NCBI RefSeq assembly: GCF_030732845.1
Contig: NZ_JASHKA010000020.1
Coordinates: 1 to 64,000, forward strand
Length of the DNA: 64,000 bases
Source of the DNA: Roseibium sp. MMSF_3544
Lineage (GTDB): Bacteria > Pseudomonadota > Alphaproteobacteria > Rhizobiales > Stappiaceae
Reading direction: 5' to 3'
Of the stretch, positions 43,795 to 52,106 are shown in pieces. Made by a program: the position numbers and the translations under genes. A model generated the notes under the pieces. The model saw nothing but the letters and a program-made list of their open reading frames with translations. It was not told the origin of the DNA and ran no database searches. Position 1 is the stretch's first letter. Every line of letters starts with the position of its first letter.

Positions 43795-44028
43795 ATGCAC
43801 TACGAGGACAATATTGACGCTGCCGTTCTGGCGCTGGAAACGGCGCGACAGCTGATTGCGGACGAAATCAGGGCCTATCCGACCCCGGTGTCGGGCTGCG
43901 ACGCCCAATACAATCACCTTCTGTCCAAAAGGGCCCAGATCACCAAGGCGCTGACTATGCTGCAAAACGACGTCTTTGTGCCGACGCCCCGGACCCTTGT
44001 TGAAGGCAGCGGTGTGGAGAGCAGATGA
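43795..44028 (+). CDS. Small protein of unknown function in the tct operon
   Basis: 77 residues from the ATG at 43795, supported by GGAGGTGAGG right before it; a TTG at 43777 inside the prpF stop is possible. The product is mainly helical and charged (DNIDAAVLALETARQLIADEIRAY, then HLLSKRAQITKALTMLQNDV). No membrane part and no motif I know. It overlaps the next gene by four bases (ATGA), so it is clearly part of the operon and translated. Confidence 0.65.
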   Translation: MHYEDNIDAAVLALETARQLIADEIRAYPTPVSGCDAQYNHLLSKRAQITKALTMLQNDVFVPTPRTLVEGSGVESR

Positions 44029-45005
44029 AGGTTCATATTCTTGATGACTGGTTCGACACGCTGCGCAGCCTTCCTTGCTACGCCAAGCTGAAAGACCATG
44101 ACGTAACGGTCTGGAGAGATCACGTCGAGGACGCGGGCGAATTGGCAAGGCGGCTCGAAGAGGCGGAAGCCGTGGTTCTTTTCCGCGAAAGAACAAAGAT
44201 CACCGCGGACTTGCTGGATCGGCTTCCCAACCTGAAACTGATCTCCCAACGCAGCGTCTACCCGCATATCGATGTCGACGCCTGCACAAGAAACGGTGTT
44301 CTCCTGTGCTCAAACATGCATGCGGGCACGCCGTCCTACGCAGCGGCTGAGCTGACGCTCGCACTCATTCTGGCGAGCTACCGGCAGATCCCTGAACAGG
44401 TCGCATCCATCCGCAGTGGCAATTGGCAGATGGGCGTCGGCCGCAGCTTGCGCGGCAGGACGCTCGGACTGTATGGCTACGGCCGCATCGCCAAGGCCGT
44501 TGCAGGTTACGCCGAGGCGATCGGAATGCAGATCCAGTGGTGGTCGTCGGACGCAGGCCGGGAGCGCGCAAAGGCGGACGGCGTCCACGTCGCGGAATGC
44601 CGAGAAGCGTTTTTCGGAACCTCTGACATCGTTAGTCTGCACGTGCGCCTGAAACCGGACACCAGGGGCATCATCACCGCCGAAGACCTGGCGGCGATGC
44701 AACCGCGCGCGCTGCTGGTCAATACATCGCGCTCTGGCCTGATCGCGCCGGGCGTTCTCGAAGCGGAGGTCGAACGGGGCAGGATCTTTGCCGCTGTTGA
44801 TGTCTTCGACACCGAGCCATTGACGGACGTTGCAAATCCGCTGCTGGTTCACCCGAATGTCCTGCCGACACCTCATATCGGCTACGTCACCGAAGATGAA
44901 TTCGACCTGCAGTTTTCGGATATCTTCGATCAGGTAAATGCCTATGCGCTGGGCGAGCCGATCCACATGATCAATGCAGAGGTCTGGAACCCGACCGGTA
45001 GTTAA
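44025..45005 (+). CDS. D-2-hydroxyacid dehydrogenase (NAD-dependent)
   Basis: 326 residues. Cofactor motif LRGRTLGLYGYGRIAKAVAGYAEAIGM; catalytic Arg in VNTSRSGLIAPGVL, Glu in AAVDVFDTEPLTD, His in VLPTPHIGYVTEDEFDLQ. This is the family of phosphoglycerate, glyoxylate and hydroxypyruvate reductases. As the last gene of the tct operon it probably interconverts a 2-oxo and 2-hydroxy acid of the imported substrate. Ends 25 bases before the convergent spoVR gene. Confidence 0.87.
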   Translation: MKVHILDDWFDTLRSLPCYAKLKDHDVTVWRDHVEDAGELARRLEEAEAVVLFRERTKITADLLDRLPNLKLISQRSVYPHIDVDACTRNGVLLCSNMHAGTPSYAAAELTLALILASYRQIPEQVASIRSGNWQMGVGRSLRGRTLGLYGYGRIAKAVAGYAEAIGMQIQWWSSDAGRERAKADGVHVAECREAFFGTSDIVSLHVRLKPDTRGIITAEDLAAMQPRALLVNTSRSGLIAPGVLEAEVERGRIFAAVDVFDTEPLTDVANPLLVHPNVLPTPHIGYVTEDEFDLQFSDIFDQVNAYALGEPIHMINAEVWNPTGS

Positions 45006-45030
45006 TCGGTCGGACGCTCAGCTGACTGTG

Positions 45031-46539
45031 TCAGTGAGCAGCGTCCACTTCCACCATCTCAACCTTGTAGCCCCAGAGCCGTTCGACGTATTTGAGGGTC
45101 GCCTCTTTGCTGGCCGTGTCGAGGGGCACGGAATTGCGCCGCACGGCCCGCAAATGCAGGCAGCGATCTCCAAGCAAGTCCGCATCGGCGATCTGAATGT
45201 CCGGCTCCAGCGCGGAGAGGTCGTGATCGTGCGCTAAAACGTCCCGCAAGTGTCTGTAGCCGTGGGTATTGTGAATGCCGGTAACGGTGCAGTAGCGGGA
45301 GTCCGACTTGTCGGAAATGGCGAACATCCGGAAACGGCGCATGACTGCAGGCGACAGGAATTGCTGGATGAAGCTCTCGTCCCGATAATTCTTCCAGGCA
45401 TGTTTGAGAACATTGCGCCAGTCACCATTGCCCGCAATATCGGGAAACCACTCACGGTCCTCGTCGGTCGGGTCGACGCAAACCCGCTTTATGTCCTGCA
45501 TCATCGCAAATCCGAGAGCATATGGATTGATGCCGGAAAAGCGGGGATCGTCGAAGCCGGGTTGGGTCAGGACGTTGGTATGGCTGTGCAGGATCTCCAG
45601 CATGGCCCCGTCGGAAAGACGGCCCTCGGAGTGCAGCTTGTTCAGGATGTAATAGTGAACGAAGCAGGCACATCCCTCGTTCATGACCTTGGTCTGTTTC
45701 TGCGGATAAAAATACTGGCTGATGTTTCGCACGATCCTGAGAATCTCGCGTTGCCAGGATTTCAGGATCGGACTGTAGTGTTCCAGGAAATAAAGCAGGT
45801 TTTCTTCCGGAAGCTGCATCTCCCGTTTGCGTTCGAGCAGATCTGCGTCCTGCACCTGCGAACCGTCCGGCTTCGCCGGGATCGTGTTCCAGAGATAGTA
45901 GACATTCTGCTCAGCGGCCGCGAGGCGGGCCTGCCGCTGCTCCTCGGCTTCGCGCAGCGAAAGTTGCCGTGGACGGCGGTGCCTGAAGACGCCATGCGGC
46001 ATCAGCGCGTGAGCCGCATCGAGCGTCGCTTCGACCTCACCCAGACCGTGCTTTTCTTCGCATGAGGCAAGAAAGCGCCGCGCATACTCAAGGTAGTCGA
46101 GAATGCCCTCGGCGTCGGTCCATTGTTCGAAAAGATGGTTGGACTTGAAGAAGTGATTGTGCCCAAAGGCCGCGTGCGCCATCACCAGCGCCTGGAGCGG
46201 CATCGTGTTTTCTTCCAGGCAGTAACTGATGCACGGGTTGGAATTGATCACGATCTCGTAGGCGAGCCCGCGCGCGCCCTTGCGGTAAAGCCGATCGTGA
46301 CCGAGGAAGTGTTTGCCGAACGACCAGTGATGATACATCAGCGGCATGCCGATGGAGGAATAGGCGTCGAGCATCTGTTCGGAGGAAATGATCTCGATCT
46401 GGTTCGGATAAAAATCCAGATCCAGATCCTCCCGTGCCACCTGTTCGATCGCGTCGAACGTGCGCCGCAGCGTGTCAAAGTCCCAGTCGGTCTGGTCGAA
46501 CAGCAGCTCGGGCTTGGCTTTTGTTGCGCGTTTAGCCAT
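45031..46539 (-). CDS. spoVR: SpoVR family protein (YcgB-like)
   Basis: 502 residues from the ATG at 46539. Strong family match: WDFDTLRRTFDAIEQVAREDLDLDFYPNQIEIISSEQMLDAYSSIGMPLMYHHWSFGKHFLGHD, then EIVINSNPCISYCLEENTMPLQALVMAHAAFGHNHFFKSNHLF, and FVHYYILNKLHSEGRL. In Bacillus SpoVR affects spore cortex; in non-sporulating bacteria such as Escherichia coli the homologue YcgB is part of the stationary-phase YeaG-YeaH set. Biochemical role unknown. Here it is last in the prkA-yeaH-spoVR operon and overlaps yeaH by 8 bases. Confidence 0.93.
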   Translation of the reverse strand: MAKRATKAKPELLFDQTDWDFDTLRRTFDAIEQVAREDLDLDFYPNQIEIISSEQMLDAYSSIGMPLMYHHWSFGKHFLGHDRLYRKGARGLAYEIVINSNPCISYCLEENTMPLQALVMAHAAFGHNHFFKSNHLFEQWTDAEGILDYLEYARRFLASCEEKHGLGEVEATLDAAHALMPHGVFRHRRPRQLSLREAEEQRQARLAAAEQNVYYLWNTIPAKPDGSQVQDADLLERKREMQLPEENLLYFLEHYSPILKSWQREILRIVRNISQYFYPQKQTKVMNEGCACFVHYYILNKLHSEGRLSDGAMLEILHSHTNVLTQPGFDDPRFSGINPYALGFAMMQDIKRVCVDPTDEDREWFPDIAGNGDWRNVLKHAWKNYRDESFIQQFLSPAVMRRFRMFAISDKSDSRYCTVTGIHNTHGYRHLRDVLAHDHDLSALEPDIQIADADLLGDRCLHLRAVRRNSVPLDTASKEATLKYVERLWGYKVEMVEVDAAH

Positions 46540-47854
46540 TGCCCTGCCCCGACGGTTCGCGTGCGAACAGTTCCCGGAATACGGGATAGATGTCCGCGGC
46601 GGTGGAGACGCGTTTGCGCGCGAAATTCGGCCAGATTTCGGCGACCCGGCCATAGGATTCCCAAAGTTCCATGCCGGTCGCCTCGCTGTTGATCAGCTGG
46701 GCTTCGTCTTCTCCGACGATTTCGACATAAGCGAAATACTGGCTGATTTGCATCAGCTCCTCTGTCAGCAGCGCAACGCATTTTTGGGAATCGCCGCTGA
46801 AATTCTCACCATCGGACGCTTGCGCGGCGTAGATGTTCCATTCAGATGGCGGATAGCGTTCCTCAATGACCTCCTTCATCACCACGAGTGCGGTGCTGAC
46901 CACGGTGCCGCCTGTTTGCGGCGAATAGAAAAATGTCTCCTCGTCAACCTCGGACGCATCATGTGTGTGCCGGATGAAGACGATGTCCGTTTTCTCGTAG
47001 CGGCGGTCAAGGAACAGATGCAGCAGCATGAAGAAACGCTTTGCCAGGTCCTTTTCCCGTTCGCCCATGGAGGCGGACACATCCATCAGGCAGAACATCA
47101 CTGCATTTGCATTAGGCTCCGGCCGCTGCTCGAAATAATTGTAACGAACGTCCAGAGGGTCGATATAGGCGACAACTTTGCGGCGCCGGACGAAGTCTTC
47201 GTATTGTGCGCGTAGCGCTGCGAGTTCCTCGCGTTGCTTCTTTGTCGGCGCGGCCACTTTCTCCAATTTGAGTATGCGTTTCAGGAGTTCCTGGGCTTCC
47301 TTGTCCTTGGGCCGCTTCAGACCGATCCGCCGGCCAAGCGCATTGCGCATTGTGCGGGCGATGTTGATGTTCGCCGGTGCCCCGGACGTGGAGTAGCCCG
47401 CCCGGTGCGGATGGGTCTTGGTGATTTCCTTCAGGCTCTGCTTGACCAGGTCAGGCAGTTCAAGATCGTCGAAGAAGAAGTCCAGAAATTCCTCCCGCGA
47501 GAGGGCAAACAGGAAATCGTCCTCGCCTTCGCCGTCAGGTGAGCCCTGCCGCCCGGCGCCGGACCCGCCGCCCCGCGGCGGCTTTTCGATCCGGTCGCCG
47601 GTCTGGAACGTCTTGTTTCCCGTAAACACGCGCTCGCGCCGCCCGCCTTCGGACGATTTGCGGAACGACGGCTCGGCGACGCCTTCGGTTGGAACGGACA
47701 CGTTCTTGGCCCGGTCGACATCGGCGATGCCGCGTTCACGGACAGCATCCTCGACCGCTTTCTTGATCTGGGACCGGACCCGTTTCAGAAAGCGGCGCCT
47801 GTTGCTAAGGCTCTTGTCTTTCGGGTTCAGTCGGCGGTCGATGAAATGCGCCAT
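46532..47854 (-). CDS. yeaH: YeaH family protein (DUF444, VWA-like)
   Basis: 440 residues. N-terminus HFIDRRLNPKDKSLSNRRRFLKRVRSQIKKAV, then a Gly-rich linker (EKPPRGGGSGAGRQGS), and a C-terminal VWA-like domain with CLMDVSASMGEREKDLAKRFFMLLHLFL, the metal-site DxSxS. This is the middle gene of the PrkA-YeaH-SpoVR set; its precise role is unknown but it works with the kinase in stress and stationary phase. Gap to prkA is 20 bases. Confidence 0.93.
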   Translation of the reverse strand: MAHFIDRRLNPKDKSLSNRRRFLKRVRSQIKKAVEDAVRERGIADVDRAKNVSVPTEGVAEPSFRKSSEGGRRERVFTGNKTFQTGDRIEKPPRGGGSGAGRQGSPDGEGEDDFLFALSREEFLDFFFDDLELPDLVKQSLKEITKTHPHRAGYSTSGAPANINIARTMRNALGRRIGLKRPKDKEAQELLKRILKLEKVAAPTKKQREELAALRAQYEDFVRRRKVVAYIDPLDVRYNYFEQRPEPNANAVMFCLMDVSASMGEREKDLAKRFFMLLHLFLDRRYEKTDIVFIRHTHDASEVDEETFFYSPQTGGTVVSTALVVMKEVIEERYPPSEWNIYAAQASDGENFSGDSQKCVALLTEELMQISQYFAYVEIVGEDEAQLINSEATGMELWESYGRVAEIWPNFARKRVSTAADIYPVFRELFAREPSGQGNG

Positions 47855-47874
47855 CTTTCATTCGGCCTCCAAGG

Positions 47875-49809
47875 TTACCCGGCCTTGTTGACGCGCATGT
47901 ACCACTCGACGAGCCGCCTTACCTGTCGTTTCGTATACCCGTGTCCGGTCATGCGCTCGACAAATTCATGATGCTTTTCGTCGGTCTTCTTGTCCCGCTT
48001 GGCGCCGAAACTGATGACGGGCAGTAGCTCTTCCACCTTGCCGAACATGCGCTTCTCGATGACCTGGCGAAGTTTCTCGTACCGGCGCCAGTCCGGGTTC
48101 TGGCCCTGGTTCTCCGCCCGGGCACGCAACACGAATTTCACGACCTCGTTGCGGAAGTCCTTCGGATTGGCGACGCCCGCGGGCTGCTCGATCTTCTCCA
48201 ACTCTTTTTCCAGAACCTCGCGATCGAAAATCTGGCCCGTGTCCGGATCCTTGTAGTCCTGCTCTTCGATCCAGGCATCCGCGTAGGCTATGTACCGGTC
48301 GAACAGGTTCTGGCCGTAGTCAGTGTAAGATTCCAGATAGGCCTTCTGGATCTCGTTGCCGATGAATTCGGCATAGTGAGGTGCGAGCTCGGTCTTGAGG
48401 AAATCCAGATACTTGCTCTCGGTCTCCTGGTCGAACTGCTCACGCCTGACGGCCTGTTCCAGCACATACATCAGGTGAACGGGATCAGCCGAAATCTCTT
48501 CCGTGTCGTGATTGAAGGTTTCGGAAAGCACCTTGAATGCGAACCGCGTGGAAATACCGTTCATGCCTTCATCGACACCGGCGGAATCCCGGTATTCCTG
48601 TAACGACTTCGCTTTGGGATCGGAGTCCTTCAGCATCTCGCCGTCATAGACGCGGAGCTTCGAGTAAAGCGTCGAATTCTCATGTTCGTGCAGCCGGGTC
48701 AGCACACTGAAGCGCGCGAGCAGCGGCAACGTCTCCGGCGCGCAGGGTGCCTCGGCCAGCGCACTCTGGCTGAGCAGTTTGTCGTAGATGTCAGCTTCTG
48801 AGGTCGCTCTCAGGCAGTAAGGAACCTTGACCACACTGATGCGGTCAAGAAAGGCCTCGTTGTTCTTGTTGCTTTTGAACTGGCTCCATTCGGATTCGTT
48901 CGAATGCGCAAGGATGAGGCCCTGATAGGGCAAGGCGCCGATGTTTTCCGTACCGACATAGGACCCTTCCTGTGTCGCTGTCAGCAGCGGGTGCAGCACC
49001 TTGATCGGTGCCTTGAACATTTCGACGAATTCCATCAGGCCCTGCGTCGTGCGGTTCAAGGCCCCCGAATAGCTGTAGGCGTCCGGGTCGTCCTGGCTGA
49101 ATTCCTCCAGCTTGCGAATGTCGAGCTTGCCGACAAGAGCCGATACGTCCTGGTTGTTTTCGTCTCCCGGCTCGGTCTTTGTCACGCCGATCTGGCGCAG
49201 CCGCGAGGGATAGAGTTTGACGATGGAGAATTTCGAGATGTCGCCTTCGAACTCGTCAAGCCGTTTGGTTGCCCATGGCGAGATGAGACCCGTGAGTAGG
49301 CGGCGGGGGATGTGGTATTTGTCCTCCAGCAGATCGCCGACACGGTTGGCGCTGAACAGGCCGAGCGGGGACTCGTAGACCGGGCTGATCTGGTCGCCGG
49401 CCTTGAGCACGTAAATCGGCTCCTGTTCCATCAGTTTCTTCAGGATTTCGGCGATGCTGGACTTGCCGCCGCCAACAGGACCAAGCAGGTAGAGGATCTG
49501 CTTGCGTTCCTCCAGTCCCTGACTGGCGTGGCGGAAGAACCCGACGATACGTTCGATCGTGGTTTCCATTCCGAAGAGGTTTTTGAAAGGTGCGTAACGC
49601 TTGATCGTCCGGTTCATGAAAATCCGGCCGAGCCTCTGGTCCTGGCTCGTATCAATGACCTCTGGTTCTCCAATCGCTGCCATCATCCGCTCGGCGGAGG
49701 TCGCGCGCATCAAGGGGTCATCTCTGCATCCAAGCAAGTAGTCCTGGATTGTAATTTCTTCCAGGTTTCTATTTTTGTATTCCTCGGCGAACCGTGTGTA
49801 TATCTCCAT
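47875..49809 (-). CDS. prkA: Serine protein kinase PrkA (YeaG)
   Basis: 644 residues from the ATG at 49809 (GGAAG upstream). The AAA-type N-terminal half has Walker A LGPVGGGKSS at about 110-117 and a Walker B/sensor region (LLTATQEGSYVGTENIGALPYQGLILAHSNESEW). The C-terminal half is the PrkA kinase/helical domain ending VERMTGHGYTKRQVRRLVEWYMRVNKAG. It is the first gene of the module; in E. coli YeaG is needed for nitrogen-starvation and stress adaptation. A 341-base leader precedes it. Confidence 0.93.
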   Translation of the reverse strand: MEIYTRFAEEYKNRNLEEITIQDYLLGCRDDPLMRATSAERMMAAIGEPEVIDTSQDQRLGRIFMNRTIKRYAPFKNLFGMETTIERIVGFFRHASQGLEERKQILYLLGPVGGGKSSIAEILKKLMEQEPIYVLKAGDQISPVYESPLGLFSANRVGDLLEDKYHIPRRLLTGLISPWATKRLDEFEGDISKFSIVKLYPSRLRQIGVTKTEPGDENNQDVSALVGKLDIRKLEEFSQDDPDAYSYSGALNRTTQGLMEFVEMFKAPIKVLHPLLTATQEGSYVGTENIGALPYQGLILAHSNESEWSQFKSNKNNEAFLDRISVVKVPYCLRATSEADIYDKLLSQSALAEAPCAPETLPLLARFSVLTRLHEHENSTLYSKLRVYDGEMLKDSDPKAKSLQEYRDSAGVDEGMNGISTRFAFKVLSETFNHDTEEISADPVHLMYVLEQAVRREQFDQETESKYLDFLKTELAPHYAEFIGNEIQKAYLESYTDYGQNLFDRYIAYADAWIEEQDYKDPDTGQIFDREVLEKELEKIEQPAGVANPKDFRNEVVKFVLRARAENQGQNPDWRRYEKLRQVIEKRMFGKVEELLPVISFGAKRDKKTDEKHHEFVERMTGHGYTKRQVRRLVEWYMRVNKAG

Positions 49810-50150
49810 CTTCCGTCTTCCAGCTAGGCGATCCCAACCACCTGCCCCTCTTAGATTAGATGGGACTTTCACCCGGTGTGGCAACTTAAACTTTAGGCTT
49901 TCGCAAAAATTTCGATTTCAAAAAAAATTGCGGACGATTTTGATCCACATGGCCATGCTGGAGCCAGAATCGTGACGGGCAATTTTTGGAAACAATCGGC
50001 TGGAATTCTTGCCCGTCGAAGAAGGGGTTTACCCGTCTTTACATCTGCTCACCAAAGAGAATGGCGGCGCAACTCATTGAAAAAAAGAATGTTTTCCAGA
50101 GATTGCAACAGCGGGCCTCTTGCCGCCACTTGAATTTTTCACGCACGATA
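49810..50150. other. Intergenic region upstream of prkA, 341 bases
   Basis: No gene. The minus-strand promoter of prkA must be here; an AT-rich block at 49900-49940 is a good place. GACGGGCAA (49974-49982) and TTGCCCGTC (50009-50017) form a 9-base exact inverted repeat with a 26-base centre, which may be an operator or hairpin. Confidence 0.5.
49974..50017. promoter_or_regulatory. Inverted repeat upstream of prkA
   Basis: GACGGGCAA and TTGCCCGTC, 9-base arms 26 bases apart, about 165-210 bases from the prkA start. Possible regulatory site for the stationary-phase module or for the PAS-LuxR gene that ends at 50151. Confidence 0.35.
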
Positions 50151-50708
50151 TCAACTTGGTTTGTCGGCACGGTGACCGGACAGCCTGGTCAGCAACACGG
50201 TGACGTTTTTTACTTTGAATTTCTTCAAAAGCCGGGCCCGGACGTCTTCGACGGTGCGAGGGGATAGCCCGAGGACACGCGCCATCTCTTTGCTGGTCTG
50301 ACCCTTTGACAGCAGCAGCAGAACGTCCCGTTCCCGCGGCGTAAGTCGTGGTCCACCCAGACTATCTTCGATTAGGGCAAAACTCAGAACCGTACGCGCG
50401 AGCGGTTTTTCCGGTGTCAGCGTCCTTGCCCGGAACCGGCACCAGATCCGCGAGCCGTCCGATCGCCGCATGAGGCGTTCGTCCGTATAAGGAAGCGACT
50501 CGCTCAAGGGTTTCAGACCAATATCCCGAACGTGATGAAATTCTTCCTCGGATCCGTACAGAAGGCGGAAGCTGCGCCCGATCAGCTCTGTTTTTTCGTA
50601 TCCAAACATGTCCGCAAACGTCTGATTGCAGGTCCGGATGACGCGATGTTCGGTCAGCGCCAGGCCCATGGGGGCGAAGTCATAGGCAAGTGCATCAAAT
50701 TCATGCAT
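50151..50708 (-). CDS. PAS-LuxR transcriptional regulator
   Basis: 185 residues: an N-terminal PAS domain (FAPMGLALTEHRVIRTCNQTFADMFGYEKTELIGRSFRLLYGSEEEF) and a C-terminal LuxR helix-turn-helix (LTPRERDVLLLLSKGQTSKEMARVLGLSPRTVEDVRARLLKKFKV). No receiver domain. PAS senses a small molecule or redox state. It is divergent from the M20 deacylase, the first gene of the ABC operon, so it may control this operon. No signal peptide. Confidence 0.88.
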   Translation of the reverse strand: MHEFDALAYDFAPMGLALTEHRVIRTCNQTFADMFGYEKTELIGRSFRLLYGSEEEFHHVRDIGLKPLSESLPYTDERLMRRSDGSRIWCRFRARTLTPEKPLARTVLSFALIEDSLGGPRLTPRERDVLLLLSKGQTSKEMARVLGLSPRTVEDVRARLLKKFKVKNVTVLLTRLSGHRADKPS

Positions 50709-50793
50709 GTGTCACCGTGGTCATACGGTATTGGCACCGTAGATGAATGGTAGCATAGTTCTAGGTATATTTGCCAGATACGGACCGAACACC

Positions 50794-52077
50794 ATGACGT
50801 TGACCGATCGACTGATTCGGGAAATCGATGAAAGGCGCGACGATCTCATTGCGCTGACACAGGATCTGTTGCGCATTCCGACGCTCAATCCTCCGGGCGA
50901 AAACTACCGGGAAATCTGCGATTATCTTGACAGGCGGTTTCAAGGCGCCGGTTTCGAAACAGAACTGGTCCGGGCGTTTGGAACGCCGGGCGACAGCGAC
51001 AAGTATCCGCGCTGGAATCTCATCGCGCGGCGTGAAGGCTCTCGTTCGGGCGAATGCATGCATTTCAACAGTCATGTCGACGTTGTCGATGTTGGGCAGG
51101 GCTGGACCAGGGATCCTTTCGGCGGTGAACTTGTCGACGGCAAGATTTACGGGCGTGGCAGCTGTGACATGAAAGGCGGCCTGGCCGCCAGCATCGTCGC
51201 TGCGGAAGCGTTTCTGGCGGTCTGTCCGGAGTTTTCCGGGGCGGTCGAGATCAGCGCAACGGCAGATGAGGAATCAGGCGGATATGGCGGCGTCGCCTAT
51301 CTGGCTGAGAAAGGTTATTTCGATCCTGAGCGCGTCCAGCACGTCATTATTCCGGAACCGTTCAACAAAAACCGCATTTGCCTTGGCCACCGGGGCGTCT
51401 GGTGGGCCGAAGTGGAAACGTTCGGTGAGATCGCCCACGGCTCCATGCCGTTCCTTGGAGATTGCGCGATCCGACATATGGGCGCGGTGCTGGAAGAAAT
51501 GGAAAAGAGCCTTTTTCCGGCGCTGGCACAAAAACAGACCGAGATGCCAGTCATTCCGGAAGGCGCGCGGCAATCGACATTGAACATCAACTCCATTCAC
51601 GGCGGCCAGGTTGAGGGCGACGCCAGTTTCACTGGCCTTCCGAGCCCCTGCGTACCCGACACTTGCCGCATGATCATCGACCGCCGCTTCCTGCTGGAAG
51701 AGGACATAGAAGACGTTCAGGCAGAAATCAGACAGATCTTTGAGACTGTCAAAAGCCGTCGGAATTCCTTTCAGTATGAGATCAGGGAGCTGCACCGCGT
51801 TCTGCCCACGATGACCGAAAGGGATGCGCCGGTGGTTAGAACGGTTGCGCGGGCAATTGAAGAAACATTCGGCCAAAAAGCGGAATATGTCGTAAGCCCA
51901 GGGACTTACGATCAAAAACATGTCGACCGAATCGGAAAACTCAAAAACTGTATCGCTTATGGTCCGGGAATTCTGGATCTGGCGCACAAACCGGATGAAT
52001 ATGTTGGCGTGGAAGATATGCTCGATTGTGCGAAGGTCATGGGCCGGTCACTGATCGAACTGTTGGCAAAGCCGTAA
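50794..52077 (+). CDS. M20 family deacylase (ArgE/DapE-type)
   Basis: 427 residues from the ATG at 50794. Metal-binding motifs of the M20/ArgE family: MHFNSHVDVVDVGQGWTRDPFGG and GRGSCDMKGGLAAS (His, Asp), then SATADEESGGYGG (catalytic and bridging glutamates). The family hydrolyses N-acyl amino acids such as acetylornithine or succinyl-diaminopimelate. Position at the head of the oligopeptide transporter operon suggests that it deacylates an imported N-acyl compound. A longer frame from 50743 adds residues without similarity. Confidence 0.87.
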   Translation: MTLTDRLIREIDERRDDLIALTQDLLRIPTLNPPGENYREICDYLDRRFQGAGFETELVRAFGTPGDSDKYPRWNLIARREGSRSGECMHFNSHVDVVDVGQGWTRDPFGGELVDGKIYGRGSCDMKGGLAASIVAAEAFLAVCPEFSGAVEISATADEESGGYGGVAYLAEKGYFDPERVQHVIIPEPFNKNRICLGHRGVWWAEVETFGEIAHGSMPFLGDCAIRHMGAVLEEMEKSLFPALAQKQTEMPVIPEGARQSTLNINSIHGGQVEGDASFTGLPSPCVPDTCRMIIDRRFLLEEDIEDVQAEIRQIFETVKSRRNSFQYEIRELHRVLPTMTERDAPVVRTVARAIEETFGQKAEYVVSPGTYDQKHVDRIGKLKNCIAYGPGILDLAHKPDEYVGVEDMLDCAKVMGRSLIELLAKP

Positions 52078-52106
52078 CGCCGCGGCATCGACAGATGGGG
52101 AGAACA

